Both the position numbers and the translations under genes were made by a program. The notes under the pieces were generated by a model, which worked only from the letters and a program-made list of their open reading frames with translations, searched no databases and was not told where the DNA came from. Positions 52,789 through 63,369 of a stretch of DNA of 64,000 nucleotides are shown in pieces (the stretch's first letter is position 1; each line of letters starts with the position of its first letter). The stretch spans positions 62,001-126,000 of the forward strand of contig KZ836106.1 in NCBI GenBank assembly GCA_003265685.1, in the 5' to 3' direction. This stretch comes from Piscinibacter caeni (GTDB lineage: Bacteria; Pseudomonadota; Gammaproteobacteria; Burkholderiales; Burkholderiaceae_C).

Positions 52789-53241
52789 TCAGCGCCCGCG
52801 CCGCGGCGACTCGGCCGAGGCGCTCCAGCGCTCCCACTCGGCCAGCTTGCGGCGGTCGCGCTTGGTCGGCCGACCCTGCTCGATGGCCAGCGCGGGCTCG
52901 GCGGCCAGGCGCTGCTGCTCGGCCAGCCGGCTGCGCAGCGCCAGGCTCTCGGCCGTCTCCTCGTAGAGGGTCTGCGCCACCGGCGCGGGCCCGCGCACGC
53001 TGGCGAGCCGGCGCACGACCACCGTGCGCGGCACCTGGCCCTGGCGCAGCGCCACCGTGTCGCCCTCGTGCAGCTCGCGCGAGGCCTTGGCGGCCTGGCC
53101 GTTGACCTGCACCCGGCCCTTGGCGGCTTCCTCGGCCGCCAGGCTGCGGGTCTTGTAGAAGCGCGCGGCCCAGAGCCACTTGTCCAGCCGCACCCGGCCG
53201 TCGCCGCCGGCGTCGCCCTCGTCCACGTGCACGTCCTTCAC
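52789..53241 (-). CDS. hslR: Hsp15-type S4-domain RNA-binding protein
   Basis: 150 residues. An S4 fold begins RLDKWLWAARFYKTRSLAAEEAAKGRVQVNG (about 17-47), followed by a basic C-terminal helix region. E. coli Hsp15 (133 residues) binds stalled 50S subunits carrying peptidyl-tRNA after heat shock. GTG at 53241 overlaps the tctE stop (GTGA). It is separated from grpE here by a convergent hydrolase gene. Confidence 0.9.
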   Translation of the reverse strand: MKDVHVDEGDAGGDGRVRLDKWLWAARFYKTRSLAAEEAAKGRVQVNGQAAKASRELHEGDTVALRQGQVPRTVVVRRLASVRGPAPVAQTLYEETAESLALRSRLAEQQRLAAEPALAIEQGRPTKRDRRKLAEWERWSASAESPRRGR

Positions 53242-54629
53242 GGGGCGGGATTCTGCGCCAGCGGCAGCCGCACCACCGCGGCCAGCCCGCCGCCCTCGCG
53301 GTTGACGAGGGCGATGCTGCCGCCGAGCGTGCGCACGATCTCGTGGCAGATCGCCAGGCCGAGCCCGGTGCCGCCGCCGCTGCCGGCCGCGAAGGGCTGG
53401 AACAGGCGCGCCTGCTGCTCGGCCGACAGGCCGGGGCCGCGGTCCTCCACGCGCAGTTCGGCCGTGCCGTCGCGGGCCGCCAGCCGCAGGGTCAGCGGGC
53501 TGCCCGGCGGCGCGTGGCGGATCGCGTTGTGCAGCAGGTTGCGCGTCAGCTCGCGCAGGGCCCAGTCGTGGCTGCGGATCGACGCCGGTGCCGTCTCGAT
53601 CTCGAACTCCAGCGCGGCCTGGGCGATCAGCGCGCCCAGGTCGAGCGCGACGCTGCGCGCGGCCACCGCCCAGTCGCTGACCGGTGCGTCGCCCTGCTGG
53701 CGCATCTGCTCGACCTTGGCCAGCGCGAGCATCTGGTTGGCCAGCTCGGTGGCGCGCTCCACGGTGTGTGCCACCTCGGCCAGCGCCTGGGCCGGCTCGA
53801 CATCGCCGCGGCGTGCCGACTGCAGCTGCGCCTTCAAGACCGCCAGCGGCGTGCGCAGCTGGTGCGCGGTGTCGCGCACGAAGCGCTTCTGGTGCTCGAG
53901 CAGCTGCGCCAGCCGGCCCATCACGTGGTTGGTCGCGTCCAGCAGCGGCTGCAGCTCGCGCGGCGCGCTGCCGGCCTCGATCGGCGAGAGGTCGTCCTCG
54001 GCGCGTTCGCGCAGCTGCGCGCTGAGCGCACGCACCGGGCGGGTGGCGAACTGCACGACCAGCAGCACCACCGCCGTCAGCACCGCCAGCAGCGCGGCCT
54101 GGCGCCACAGCGTGTCGAGCAGGATCTGGCGCGCCAGGGTCTGGCGCAGCTCGAGTGTCTCGGCCACCTGCACGGTGGCCATGCCGCGGCCCTCGGGGCC
54201 GGCCACCGGCTGCAGCAGCACCGCCATGCGCACCGGCTCGCCGCGGTAGCGCGCGTCGTAGAAGTCCACCAGCGCGGCGTACGGGCCCTTGTCCGGGATG
54301 CGGCCTTGCCAGGCCGGCAGGTCCTCGAAGCCCGAGACCATCTCGCCGCGGAAGCCGGTGACGCGGTAGTAGAGCCGGCTGCGGTTGTCGGCCTCGAAGG
54401 CCTCCAGCGCGGAGTAGGGCACGTTGGCCTGCAGCTCGGCGGCGTCGCCGCGGCCGACCACCGCGAGCTGCTCGCCGATCGACTTGGCGCTGGCCAGCAG
54501 CGTGCGGTCGTAGGCCGTGTCGGCGGCGCGCAGTGCCTGGCGGTACAGGCTCGCGGTGTTGATCGCCACCAGCAGCAGCACCGGCACCAGGATGCCGATC
54601 AGCAGCTGGCTTCTCAACGAGAGCCGCAA
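53238..54629 (-). CDS. tctE: Sensor histidine kinase, TctE-like
   Basis: 463 residues. Membrane helices at about 8-28 and 175-195 flank a periplasmic domain. Then come HAMP-like sequence, HisKA with His in RDTAHQLRTPLAVL near 250, and HATPase with N-box LLHNAIRHA and G-box GTGLGLAICHEIV. The start codon is TTG at 54629, two bases after the tctD stop, with GAGG upstream; no ATG is available nearby. It pairs with TctD to sense tricarboxylates or a related Bug ligand. Confidence 0.9.
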   Translation of the reverse strand: MRLSLRSQLLIGILVPVLLLVAINTASLYRQALRAADTAYDRTLLASAKSIGEQLAVVGRGDAAELQANVPYSALEAFEADNRSRLYYRVTGFRGEMVSGFEDLPAWQGRIPDKGPYAALVDFYDARYRGEPVRMAVLLQPVAGPEGRGMATVQVAETLELRQTLARQILLDTLWRQAALLAVLTAVVLLVVQFATRPVRALSAQLRERAEDDLSPIEAGSAPRELQPLLDATNHVMGRLAQLLEHQKRFVRDTAHQLRTPLAVLKAQLQSARRGDVEPAQALAEVAHTVERATELANQMLALAKVEQMRQQGDAPVSDWAVAARSVALDLGALIAQAALEFEIETAPASIRSHDWALRELTRNLLHNAIRHAPPGSPLTLRLAARDGTAELRVEDRGPGLSAEQQARLFQPFAAGSGGGTGLGLAICHEIVRTLGGSIALVNREGGGLAAVVRLPLAQNPAP

Positions 54630-54630
54630 T

Positions 54631-55302
54631 TCAAGCCTCGGCCTTGAGCAGGTAGCCCAGCCCGCGCAGCGTCACCAGCTGCACCCCGGTAGCCGCGAGC
54701 TTCTTGCGCAGCCGGTAGGCCACCACCTCGATGGCGTCGGCCTGCACGTCCTCGCCCGGGAACACCGCCTCGACCAGCTGCTCCTTGGCCACCGCGCGGC
54801 CGCCGCGCGCGAGCAGGGCCCGCAGCAGCGCGCCTTCGCGCGGGGCCAGCTCGAGCGGCGCGCCGCGGCAGTAGACCGCACCGCTGGCGGTGTCGCAGCG
54901 CAGGCCGGCGAACTCGGTGTGATCTGGCTCGGTGGCCTCGGCGCCGGCACGGCGCGCCAGCGCCCGCACGCGGGCCTCCAGCTCGTCGAGGTCGAAGGGC
55001 TTGGGCAGGTAGTCGTCGGCGCCGGTGTTCAGGCCGAGGATGCGGTCGCCCACCGTGCCGCGCGCGGTGAGGATCAGCACCGGCGTGCGCAGGCCCTCGG
55101 CGCGCGCCTGGCTGAGCACCTGCAGGCCGTCCAGGCCGGGCAGGCTCAGGTCGAGCACGATCACGTCGGGCAGGCTGGCGCGCCAGCGGTCGAGTGCGCG
55201 GGCGCCGTCGGCGCACAGCAGCACCTGGATGCCGCGGCGCTCGAACGAACGCTGCAGGGTGGTCTGCATCGCCGGGTTGTCCTCGATCAGCAGCAGCTTC
55301 AT
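54631..55302 (-). CDS. tctD: OmpR-family response regulator, TctD-like
   Basis: 223 residues. Receiver domain with Asp pair in LLIEDNPAM, phospho-Asp near 51 in VIVLDLSLPG, and Lys in DDYLPKPFDL. The winged helix from about 130 includes LAPREGALLRALLARGGR and VVAYRLRKKL. It diverges from tctCBA and likely activates it. An 11-base tandem repeat in the intergenic region is a candidate binding site. Confidence 0.92.
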   Translation of the reverse strand: MKLLLIEDNPAMQTTLQRSFERRGIQVLLCADGARALDRWRASLPDVIVLDLSLPGLDGLQVLSQARAEGLRTPVLILTARGTVGDRILGLNTGADDYLPKPFDLDELEARVRALARRAGAEATEPDHTEFAGLRCDTASGAVYCRGAPLELAPREGALLRALLARGGRAVAKEQLVEAVFPGEDVQADAIEVVAYRLRKKLAATGVQLVTLRGLGYLLKAEA

Positions 55303-55368
55303 CGGCGGGGCGAGTCTCGGTCATCCGCGCGCCCGGTCCGCCGCCGTGCACCCCGTGCTTTCCCTAGG

Positions 55369-55391
55369 CCGACGGACAGCCGACTGACAGC
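55369..55391. promoter_or_regulatory. Candidate TctD-binding tandem repeat before tctC
   Basis: CCGACGGACAG (55369-55379) and CCGACTGACAG (55380-55390) repeat head to tail with an 11-base period and one mismatch. A one-helical-turn direct repeat is the usual site of OmpR-family regulators. A possible -10, TAGAAC (55392-55397), follows immediately, so activation from this position would overlap the -35. Confidence 0.55.
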
Positions 55392-55437
55392 TAGAACCTC
55401 GACCATCCGTATCGACAAGCCACAAGGAGACCACCTC

Positions 55438-56397
55438 ATGCGTCGCGACACCTTCCTGCGCAGCCTTGCCGCCCTTGCCGCCACCGGCGCCCTGCCGCTC
55501 GCGGCCCGCGCGGCCGGCGAGAACCTGAAGATGATGATCCCCGCCAACCCCGGCGGCGGCTGGGACACCACCGGCCGCGCGCTCGGCAAGGCGCTGCAGG
55601 AGGCGGGTGCGGCCACCGTGCAGTACGAGAACAAGGGCGGCGCGGCCGGCGCGATCGGGCTGGCGCAGTTCGCCAACGGCAGCAAGAACGACCCGAACGC
55701 GCTGTTGATGATGGGCGCGGTGATGGTCGGCGGCATCATCACCGGCAAGCCGCCGGTGAGCCTCTCGCAGGTGACGCCGCTGGCCCGGCTGATCAGCGAG
55801 TACCAGGTGTTCGTGCTGCCGGCCGAGTCGCCGCTCAAGTCGATGAAGGACGTGGTCGAGCAGCTCAAGAAGGACCCGGCCAGCGTCAAGTGGGGCGGCG
55901 GCTCGCGCGGCTCGACCGAGCACATCGCCGCGGCGATGATCGCGCGCGAGGTCGGCGTCGACGCGGCCAAGATCAACTACGTCGCCTTCCGCGGCGGCGG
56001 CGAGGCGGTTGCCGCGATCCTGGGCGGCAACGTGACGGTGGGCGGCAGCGGCTACACCGAGTTCGGCGAGTACATCGCGACGAAGAAGATGCGCGCGATC
56101 GCGGTGACCTCGCCGACCCGCATCAAGGGCGTCGACGCGCCGACGCTCAAGGAACTGGGCATGAACATCGAGATCGGCAACTGGCGCGGCGTCTACGGCG
56201 CGGCCGGCATCACGCCCGAGCAGCGCAAGGCCCTGACCGACATGATCACCAAGGCCACCAAGACCAAGGCCTGGGCCGAGGCGGTCGAGAAGAACGGCTG
56301 GACCCCCGCCTTCATGGCCGGCGCCGACTTCGAGAAGTTCGTCGACAACGAGTTCGCGAGCCTGCGGGCCGTGATGGCGAAGTCCGGGATGATCTGA
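55438..56397 (+). CDS. tctC: Tripartite tricarboxylate transporter binding protein TctC (Bug family)
   Basis: 319 residues. Signal peptide with RR-containing start MRRDTFLRSL and cleavage near PLAARA (about 24). The mature protein has MMIPANPGGGWDTTGRALG, the Bug-family ligand loop, and KWGGGSRGSTEHIAAAMIA. It binds a carboxylate for the TctAB permease. AAGGAGA lies before ATG 55438. The ligand is probably citrate-like but not provable from sequence. Confidence 0.94.
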   Translation: MRRDTFLRSLAALAATGALPLAARAAGENLKMMIPANPGGGWDTTGRALGKALQEAGAATVQYENKGGAAGAIGLAQFANGSKNDPNALLMMGAVMVGGIITGKPPVSLSQVTPLARLISEYQVFVLPAESPLKSMKDVVEQLKKDPASVKWGGGSRGSTEHIAAAMIAREVGVDAAKINYVAFRGGGEAVAAILGGNVTVGGSGYTEFGEYIATKKMRAIAVTSPTRIKGVDAPTLKELGMNIEIGNWRGVYGAAGITPEQRKALTDMITKATKTKAWAEAVEKNGWTPAFMAGADFEKFVDNEFASLRAVMAKSGMI

Positions 56398-56430
56398 TGA
56401 GCACGCCGGGCCGCCCCAAGTGCGAATGCT

Positions 56431-56458
56431 CCCGCTCGGCGGGACCGGCCGCAGGCCG
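56431..56458 (+). repeat. Two tandem small hairpins between tctC and tctB
   Basis: CCCGC-TCG-GCGGG (56431-56443) and CGGCC-GCA-GGCCG (56446-56458) are two perfect five-base-pair stems with three-base loops, in the only sizeable gap of the operon (73 bases). Intercistronic hairpins after a binding-protein gene are a known way to protect the 5' message and raise binding protein over membrane subunits. Confidence 0.5.
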
Positions 56459-56470
56459 TAGGGTGCCGTC

Positions 56471-56965
56471 ATGAACGCCCGGCACGCCGCGGTGGCGGCA
56501 GGAACACTGCTGATCGCCGCGGTGATCGTCGGCGGGGCCACCCTAATCCCGGGCGAGGCCGGCTACGGCGGCGTCGGGCCGAACTTTCTGCCCTGGGTGG
56601 TCGGCCTGGCGCTGCTCGGCTGTGGTGCCGGGCTCGCCTGGCAGGCCGCCCGCGGCGGCTTCCGCGACATGGAGGAGGGCGACGACGGCGAGCCCGGCCA
56701 CTGGGCCGGCTTCGCCTGGGTGTCGGCCGGCATCCTGTTGAACGCGGCGCTGATCACCCGGATCGGCTTCGTGCTGAGTTGCGCGCTGTGCTTCGTGCTC
56801 GCGGTGCGCGGCTTCAAGTCGTCCGAGGGCCGGCTCGACTTCTCGCCGCGCAGCTGGATCGTCGACCTGGCCGTCGGTGCCGCCATCGCTGCCCCGGTGT
56901 ACTGGATGTTCGGCAAGCTCCTGGCGATCAACCTGCCGGGCCTCACCTCGACGGGCTGGATCTGA
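56471..56965 (+). CDS. tctB: Tripartite tricarboxylate transporter small membrane subunit TctB
   Basis: 164 residues with four hydrophobic helices (about 8-26, 38-58, 83-120 as a pair, 135-155) and a short acidic loop in the middle. Sequence conservation in TctB is low; position between tctC and tctA identifies it. The stop overlaps the tctA start by one base (TGATG). Confidence 0.9.
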   Translation: MNARHAAVAAGTLLIAAVIVGGATLIPGEAGYGGVGPNFLPWVVGLALLGCGAGLAWQAARGGFRDMEEGDDGEPGHWAGFAWVSAGILLNAALITRIGFVLSCALCFVLAVRGFKSSEGRLDFSPRSWIVDLAVGAAIAAPVYWMFGKLLAINLPGLTSTGWI

Positions 56966-58455
56966 TGGACATCCTGAACAACCTGCTGCAGGGTTTCATC
57001 ACGGCCGGCACGCCGATCAACCTGCTGTGGGCGCTGCTCGGCTGCACCATCGGCACCGCGGTCGGCGTGCTGCCGGGCATCGGCCCGGCCACCGCGGTGG
57101 CGATGCTGCTGCCGATCACGATGAAGGTCGACCCGACGGCGTCGATGATCTTCTTCGCCGGCATCTACTACGGTGCGATGTACGGCGGCTCGACCACCTC
57201 GATCCTGCTCAACACGCCGGGCGAGGCGGGCTCGATGGTCACCGCGATGGAAGGCAACCTGATGGCCAAGCACGGCCGCGCCGGCGCGGCGCTGGCCACC
57301 GCGGCGATCGGCTCCTTCGTGGCCGGCACGATCGCCACGGTCATCGTCACGCTGTTCGCGCCCTTCATCGCCAAGCACGCGGTCAAGCTCGGGCCGCCCG
57401 AGTACTTCCTGCTGATGCTGCTGGCCTTCTGCACCGTCAGTGCGGTGCTGGGCAAGAGCACGCTGCGCGGACTGACCTCGCTCTTCATCGGCCTGGCGAT
57501 GGGCCTGGTCGGGCTGGACCAGATCTCCGGCCAGGCGCGCTACACCGCCGGCGTGCCCGAGCTGCTCGACGGCCTCGAGGTGGTGCTGATCGCGGTCGGC
57601 CTGTTCGCGGTCTCGGAGGCGCTCTACGTGGTGCTGTACGAGGGCCGCAGCGACGAGTCGCAGAACAAGCTCACCAAGGTGCACATGACCGGCGCGGAAT
57701 GGCGCCGCTCGTGGCCGGCCTGGCTGCGCGCCACCGTGATCGGCACGCCCTTCGGCTGCATCCCGGCCGGCGGCAGCGAGATCCCGACCTTCCTCAGCTA
57801 CGCCACCGAGAAGAAGCTCAGCAAGCACAAGGAGGAGTTCGGCACCACCGGCGCGATCGAGGGCGTGGCCGGGCCGGAGGCGGCCAACAACGCCGCGATC
57901 ACCGCGACGCTGATCCCGCTGCTGACGCTCGGCATCCCGACGTCCAACACCACGGCCATCCTGCTCGGCGCGTTCCAGAACTACGGCATCAACCCGGGGC
58001 CGCAGCTGTTCGACACCAACGGCGCGCTGGTCTGGGCGCTGATCGCCTCGCTCTACATCGGCAACGTGATGCTGCTGGTGCTGAACCTGCCGCTGGTGGG
58101 CCTCTGGGTCAAGCTGCTGAAGATCCCCAAGGCGCCGCTGTACGCCGGCATCCTGATCTTCGCCACGGTGGGCGTGTACGGCATGCGCCAGTCGGCCTTC
58201 GACCTGGTGCTGCTGTACGTGATCGGTGTGCTCGGCCTGGTGATGCGGCGCTTCGACTTCCCGGCCGCCCCGGTGGTGGTGGGCATGATCCTCGGGCCGC
58301 TGGCCGAGGCGCAGCTGCGCAACGCGGTGGCCATCGGCGAGGGCAGCTTCGCGGTCTTCGTGCAGCGCCCGGGCTCGATCCTGCTGCTCGCGGTGATCGT
58401 CGCGGTGCTGGTGCTGCCGCGCCTGATCCGCATGCGGCGCCGGCACCGCTACTGA
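56965..58455 (+). CDS. tctA: Tripartite tricarboxylate transporter large membrane subunit TctA
   Basis: 496 residues, about 12 helices. The TctA signatures are [25 protein letters not shown] near residue 28, [25 protein letters not shown] near 60, and the repeated-half motif [13 protein letters not shown] and [17 protein letters not shown] around 310-340. It carries sodium- or proton-driven uptake of the ligand delivered by TctC. It ends converging with hemH, one base apart. Confidence 0.96.
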   Translation: MDILNNLLQGFITAGTPINLLWALLGCTIGTAVGVLPGIGPATAVAMLLPITMKVDPTASMIFFAGIYYGAMYGGSTTSILLNTPGEAGSMVTAMEGNLMAKHGRAGAALATAAIGSFVAGTIATVIVTLFAPFIAKHAVKLGPPEYFLLMLLAFCTVSAVLGKSTLRGLTSLFIGLAMGLVGLDQISGQARYTAGVPELLDGLEVVLIAVGLFAVSEALYVVLYEGRSDESQNKLTKVHMTGAEWRRSWPAWLRATVIGTPFGCIPAGGSEIPTFLSYATEKKLSKHKEEFGTTGAIEGVAGPEAANNAAITATLIPLLTLGIPTSNTTAILLGAFQNYGINPGPQLFDTNGALVWALIASLYIGNVMLLVLNLPLVGLWVKLLKIPKAPLYAGILIFATVGVYGMRQSAFDLVLLYVIGVLGLVMRRFDFPAAPVVVGMILGPLAEAQLRNAVAIGEGSFAVFVQRPGSILLLAVIVAVLVLPRLIRMRRRHRY

Positions 58456-58456
58456 G

Positions 58457-59545
58457 TCAGTCGGCGGCGCCGGCCGCCAGCGCGCGTTCGCGCTGCGCGG
58501 CAAGCGCCTCGGACGGCGGCGGCTCGACCGGCCAGCCCTGCAGGTGGCGGATCGCGATCGCCGCCAGCGCGGCGATCCAGGCCGGCTCATCGTTCAGGCA
58601 GGGGATGTAGTGGTAGGCCTGCCCGCCGGCGCCGAGGAAGGCCTCGCGCACCTCCTGGTCGATCTCCTCCAGCGTCTCCAGGCAGTCGGCGGTGAAGCCG
58701 GGGCACATCACGTCGACGCGCTGCACGCCGGACTTCGCCAGCTCGACCAGCGTCGGCTCGGTGTAGGGCTGCAGCCACTCGGCCTTGCCGAAGCGGCTCT
58801 GGAAGGTGACGAGCAGCTGCGCCGGGTCGAGTCCGAGGCGCTCGCGCAGCAGCCGCGCAGTCACGAGGCATTCGCAGTGGTAGGGGTCGCCCAGCAGCAG
58901 CGTGCGCTTGGGCACGCCGTGGAAGCTCAGCACCAGGCGCTCGCCGCGGCCCTCGCGCTGCCAGTGCGCCTCGACGCGCCGCGCCAGCGCGTCGATGTAG
59001 AGCGGGTCGTCGTGGTAGCGGTTCACGACGCGCAGTTCGGGCAGGTGGCGCACCTGGCGCAGCCAGTCGGCCACCGCGTCGAGCGCGCTGGCGGTGGTCG
59101 AGCCGGCGTACTGCGGGTACAGCGGCAGCACCAGCAGGCGCGTGGCGCCTTCGGCCTTCAGCGCGTCGAGCTGGCTGGCGATCGAGGGGTTGCCGTAGCG
59201 CATCGCGTGGCGCACCAGCACCGGGTGGCCGCGTTCGCCGAGATAACCGCGCAGCAGCACGGCCTGCTTCTGCGTCCAGACGGCCAGCGGCGAGCCGGCC
59301 TCGGTCCAGATGCTGGCGTACTTCCTGGCCGAGCGCGCCGGGCGCACGCGCAGGATGATGCCGTGCAGGATCGGCCACCAGGCCCAGCGCGGGATCTCGA
59401 CGACCCGCGGGTCGCTCAGGAACTGCGCCAGGTAGCGGCGCAGCGCGGCCGGCGTCGGCGCGTCGGGCGTGCCGAGGTTGACCAGCAGCACGCCGGTGCG
59501 CCCGGCGCTGCCGTGCCGGTACGGGGGTTCGGGAGCGAAGGTCAT
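58457..59545 (-). CDS. hemH: Ferrochelatase
   Basis: 362 residues. Inserts Fe2+ into protoporphyrin IX, the last step of protoheme synthesis, at the inner membrane. [31 protein letters not shown] in pieces near the start, [16 protein letters not shown] near 130, catalytic His in LSFHGVP near 200, and [15 protein letters not shown] near 255 are diagnostic. The ATG at 59545 overlaps the upstream kinase stop by four bases. The same open frame runs on into the kinase gene, but only by chance. Confidence 0.97.
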   Translation of the reverse strand: MTFAPEPPYRHGSAGRTGVLLVNLGTPDAPTPAALRRYLAQFLSDPRVVEIPRWAWWPILHGIILRVRPARSARKYASIWTEAGSPLAVWTQKQAVLLRGYLGERGHPVLVRHAMRYGNPSIASQLDALKAEGATRLLVLPLYPQYAGSTTASALDAVADWLRQVRHLPELRVVNRYHDDPLYIDALARRVEAHWQREGRGERLVLSFHGVPKRTLLLGDPYHCECLVTARLLRERLGLDPAQLLVTFQSRFGKAEWLQPYTEPTLVELAKSGVQRVDVMCPGFTADCLETLEEIDQEVREAFLGAGGQAYHYIPCLNDEPAWIAALAAIAIRHLQGWPVEPPPSEALAAQRERALAAGAAD

Positions 59546-62500
59546 GGGGTGGGAGTGTCGGCCAGGCGGCGCCGCAGCGCCTCGAGTTCGGCCGCGACCA
59601 CGCCGAGCTCGATCGGCTTGGTCCAGTAGCCGTCGAAACCGGCCTCGCGCGCACGCGCCAGGTCCTCGGGCATCGCATCGGCCGAGCACATGTAGGCCGG
59701 CGCGCCGGCCAGCTCGGCGCGCTCGCGCAGGCGGCGCAGCACCTCGTGGCCGCTCATGTCGGGCAGGTGGGCGTCGACCACCAGCACCTCGGGCGTCCAG
59801 TCGCGCACCAGTTCGAGCGCCTCGGCACCGTCCTCTGCGACGCGCAGCTCGCAGCTGCCGAGCACGCGCATCGCCTCCTCGAACAGCAGCGCGTTGATGC
59901 GGTTGTCCTCGACGTAGAGCAGGCGCAGCGGGCGTGCCGCCACGGGCGGGCCGGGCGGTGGCGCGGGTGGCGTGGCCGGAGACGGGCGCTCGGGCGGCTG
60001 TGCCTCCGGCAGCTCGATGCGCGCGAGCGTGCCGGCCTCGGGCACGCTGGACAGCGTCAGGCTGCCGCCCATCTGCTCGGTCAGGCCGCGCGCGATCACC
60101 AGGCCGAGGCCGGTGCCTTCGATGCCCGAGGTCTCGTGGCCGAGCCGCTCGAAGGGCTGGAACAGCCGCGCCAGCTGGCCGTTGGACAGGCCGACGCCGG
60201 TGTCCTCGACGCCGATCACGCAGCGCCCCGGCGCGCCCTCGAGCAGCGTGACGCAGACCCAGCCGCCGGGCCGGTTGTACTTCACCGCGTTGGAGATCAC
60301 GTTGACCAGCACCTGGCGCAGCCCGTGCGCGTCGGCGGCCAGCCAGCGGCCCGGGCCCACGCGGCTGTCGAGCGCCACGCGGCGCTGCTGGGCGATCGGG
60401 CGCACCAGCTCGAGCGTGTCCTGCACCAGCGGCGCCAGCTCGACCGGCTCGACGTTCAGCGGGACGCGCCCGTCCTCGACGCGCTGCAGGTCCAGCACCT
60501 CGTTGACCAGCGCCAGCAGGTGCTCGCTGGCCCGCAGCACGTGGCCGGCGTACTCGGCCACCTTGCCCGGCGGGCTGTCGGGCTGCAGGCGCAGCAACTG
60601 GCTGAAGCCGATCACGGCGTTCAGCGGCGTGCGGATCTCGTGGCTCATGCGCGAGAGGAACTCGCTCTTCGCGCGGCTGGCCAACTCGGCCGCCTGCTTG
60701 TCCAGCAGGGCCTGCTCGGCCGCCTTGAGCAGCGAGATGTCGGTGTGCGTGCCGACCACGCGGCGCGGCCGGCCGTCGGCATGGCGCTCGACGATCTTGC
60801 CGCGGTCCAGCACCCAGATCCAGCGCCCGTCGCGGTGCCGCAGGCGGTGCTCGGTGCGGTACTGCGCCAGCGTGCCGGCGCGGTAGCCCTCGATCGCCTG
60901 CCGCACCCGGGCGACGTCGTCGGGGTGGATGCGGTCCAGCCACTCGTTCAGCGACGTGCCGAGCTCGTGTTCCGCGTAGCCCAGCATCTCCTTCCAGCGC
61001 GGCGAGAAGTAGGCGCTGCGGCTGTCCTCGTCGTAGTCCCACACGCCGTCGCCGGCGCCGTCGAGCGCGAACTTCCAGCGCGCCTCGGCGGCCGCCAGCG
61101 CCCGCTCGGCGGCGCGCTGGTCGGTGATGTCGCGGAAGGTGACCAGGCAGGACGCCGGCAGACTGCTGGTCGAGACCTGCAGGGCCAGCACGCTGACCAG
61201 CATCAGGCGCTCGTAGCCATCGCGCCCGCGCAGCAGGTAGGGCTCGTCGCGCACGGCGCGCCGGTTCACGAGCACCTGGCGCACCGGGTGCTCGGCCGGC
61301 GTGATGGGCTCGCCGTCCTCGTGGTGCAGGCTGAAGCCATGGTGGCGCAGCCCATGCCCGACCAGCTCGGCCGCCGCCACGCCCAGCATCTCGCAGGCCG
61401 ACGGGTTGCTGGCGATGATGGTGCCGTTCGGGCCGATCACGAGCAGGCCGTCGCTGATGGTCGCGGCCACCGAGCGGTACAGGTCCTCGCTGATGCGCAG
61501 CCGCTCGGCGGCGCGCACACGCTCGCTGACGTCTTGCAGCACGCCGATGTACTGCACGGTGTGGCCGGCGGCGTCGACGATCGGCGCCACGTGCAGCTCG
61601 TTGTAGAAGGGCGTGCCGTCGCGCCGGCGGTTGCGCAGGAGCACGGTGCAGGCCTCGCCTTTGCGCAGCGCCGCGCGCAGGGTCTGCAGGCCGGTCTGGT
61701 CCGCCTCGTCGCCTTGCAGGAAGCGGCAGTTGTGGCCCAGCACCTCGTCGCGCGGGTAGCCGGTCATGCGCTCGAAGGCCGGGTTGACGTAGACCACCGG
61801 CAGGTCCGGCTGCGTCGCGTCCGCCACGACGATCGGCAGCGCGGCGTCCGCCTCGACGGCGCGCTTCATCAGCACCATGTCGCGCTCGAGCCGGCGGATC
61901 TCGGAGATGTCGCGCGTCAGGAACAGCAGCTGGTCCTCGGGCATCGGCACCACGCGCGCCTCGAAGGTGCGGCGCACGCCGTCCATGGTGACGAGTTCGT
62001 ACTCGACGCGCTGCAGTTCGCCGGTCTCGCGCGTGCGCAGCAGCGCCGCACGGTTGAGCTCGGCCAGGCAGGGCTCCAGCGTGGCGCCGAACGGGCGCCC
62101 GCGCAGGGTCTCGAACGGGGCAACCAGCCAGGGGTGGGCGTCGTCGCTGCAGTACAGGTAACGGTCCTCGGCGTCGACCACGATCCACAGGTCCGGCACG
62201 GCGCGCAGCACGGCCTCCAGGCGGGCCTGGCTGGCCCGCAGCGCGCGCTCGGCGGCGCGCCGCTCGGTGACGTTCAGCGACAGGTGGACGATGCTGCCGT
62301 CGGGCAGCAGCTGGTCGCTGACGATCACGTCCTGGTCCACGAAGCGCAGCTCGTGCGGCGTCGCCGCGGGCGAGGCGAGCGAGAGGCGCCAGCGCACGAA
62401 CGCCTCCTCGCGGCCGGCAGCCTCGGGGTAGGCGCCCTGGCGGACCATCGCGCGCAGCAGTTCTTCCCAGGTGTTGCGGTCGACGTCGCCGAAGCGCCCG

Positions 62501-63369
62501 ATCTGGTCGCGCCAGGCCTGGTTGCAGACCAGCACGCGGCCGTCGGGCCCGCTGATCATCACCCCCGCGCGCACCGCATCGACGGCCTGCAGCAGCAGCT
62601 CCTGCGCGCGCTGCGAGGCGGCGCGCTCGGCCACCTCGCGCGTGATGTTGCGTGCCGCGCCCCGGTAGCCGGCGAAGCGGCCGGCCGCGTCGAAATGCGG
62701 TTGGCCGCTGATGGACAGCAGCATCGGGCCATGCGCCGAGTCGCGCAGCGCAACTGCGTCGCGGAACGGCTTGAGTTCGGCGCGCTCGGCGCGGAAACGG
62801 TCCCAGGCGACCCGCAGTTCGCCCGGCGGGGGGAAGTTGATCTCGAGGTTGTGGCGGCCGATCTCGCGGCTGGCAGGCCAGCCGGTGTGCGCCTCGACGC
62901 TGTCGGACACCCAGGTCAGCACGCCGTTCGCGTCGGTCTCCCAGAACCAGTCGCTGCCGGCGGCGCTCGCCGTGCGCATGCGCTCGACGAGCAGGGCCTG
63001 GCGCTGCCCGAGCAGCCGGGCCTCGAGCAGCGCGGCAGCGGCCTGGGCCAGCTCGCGCAGGAGCGCCGACCGGCCGGCGTCGGCCGCCGCCGTGCCGGCG
63101 ATGCCGAGCACGGCGAACGGCAGGCCTTGCAGCACGATGGTCTCGCGGACTGCCAGCTCAGCCGGCACGGGCAGGCGGTCGTCGGCGCGGACCACCCAGG
63201 CGTCTTCAGGCCCGCCGACCACGATGACGGCCTGCGCCGCCCCGGTGCCCGCGGCGGCGGCGCGCGCCAGCGCGGCCAGCGCCGTGGCCAGCGTCGCGTC
63301 GGGGAGGCGGAGTTCGCGCTGCAGCGCCCGCCGCAACTCCTCCGGCCCGGGCGCGGTCGCGGCGCTCAT
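59542..63369 (-). CDS. Multi-PAS hybrid histidine kinase with a LOV domain
   Basis: 1275 residues, no membrane helix. N-terminal GAF-like region (about 20-120). PAS domains at about 130-245, 255-370 and 380-495. LOV domain 505-620 with GHNCRFLQG (flavin-binding Cys548) and Asn580/Asn590, but Leu611 where LOV domains usually have the switching Gln. Two more PAS domains at 625-750 and 755-880. HisKA His910 in [12 protein letters not shown], HATPase with ISNAVKYN and [11 protein letters not shown], a Pro-rich linker, and receiver 1145-1270 with Asp1199. It starts inside the stop of the cyclase-FHA gene, so they are co-translated. Confidence 0.92.
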   Translation of the reverse strand: MSAATAPGPEELRRALQRELRLPDATLATALAALARAAAAGTGAAQAVIVVGGPEDAWVVRADDRLPVPAELAVRETIVLQGLPFAVLGIAGTAAADAGRSALLRELAQAAAALLEARLLGQRQALLVERMRTASAAGSDWFWETDANGVLTWVSDSVEAHTGWPASREIGRHNLEINFPPPGELRVAWDRFRAERAELKPFRDAVALRDSAHGPMLLSISGQPHFDAAGRFAGYRGAARNITREVAERAASQRAQELLLQAVDAVRAGVMISGPDGRVLVCNQAWRDQIGRFGDVDRNTWEELLRAMVRQGAYPEAAGREEAFVRWRLSLASPAATPHELRFVDQDVIVSDQLLPDGSIVHLSLNVTERRAAERALRASQARLEAVLRAVPDLWIVVDAEDRYLYCSDDAHPWLVAPFETLRGRPFGATLEPCLAELNRAALLRTRETGELQRVEYELVTMDGVRRTFEARVVPMPEDQLLFLTRDISEIRRLERDMVLMKRAVEADAALPIVVADATQPDLPVVYVNPAFERMTGYPRDEVLGHNCRFLQGDEADQTGLQTLRAALRKGEACTVLLRNRRRDGTPFYNELHVAPIVDAAGHTVQYIGVLQDVSERVRAAERLRISEDLYRSVAATISDGLLVIGPNGTIIASNPSACEMLGVAAAELVGHGLRHHGFSLHHEDGEPITPAEHPVRQVLVNRRAVRDEPYLLRGRDGYERLMLVSVLALQVSTSSLPASCLVTFRDITDQRAAERALAAAEARWKFALDGAGDGVWDYDEDSRSAYFSPRWKEMLGYAEHELGTSLNEWLDRIHPDDVARVRQAIEGYRAGTLAQYRTEHRLRHRDGRWIWVLDRGKIVERHADGRPRRVVGTHTDISLLKAAEQALLDKQAAELASRAKSEFLSRMSHEIRTPLNAVIGFSQLLRLQPDSPPGKVAEYAGHVLRASEHLLALVNEVLDLQRVEDGRVPLNVEPVELAPLVQDTLELVRPIAQQRRVALDSRVGPGRWLAADAHGLRQVLVNVISNAVKYNRPGGWVCVTLLEGAPGRCVIGVEDTGVGLSNGQLARLFQPFERLGHETSGIEGTGLGLVIARGLTEQMGGSLTLSSVPEAGTLARIELPEAQPPERPSPATPPAPPPGPPVAARPLRLLYVEDNRINALLFEEAMRVLGSCELRVAEDGAEALELVRDWTPEVLVVDAHLPDMSGHEVLRRLRERAELAGAPAYMCSADAMPEDLARAREAGFDGYWTKPIELGVVAAELEALRRRLADTPTP

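Noticed and set aside
58457-62188. Single 1243-residue hemH-kinase fusion on the minus strand
   Set aside because: The upstream part is the wrong frame of the kinase. hemH has its own ATG at 59545 overlapping the kinase stop.
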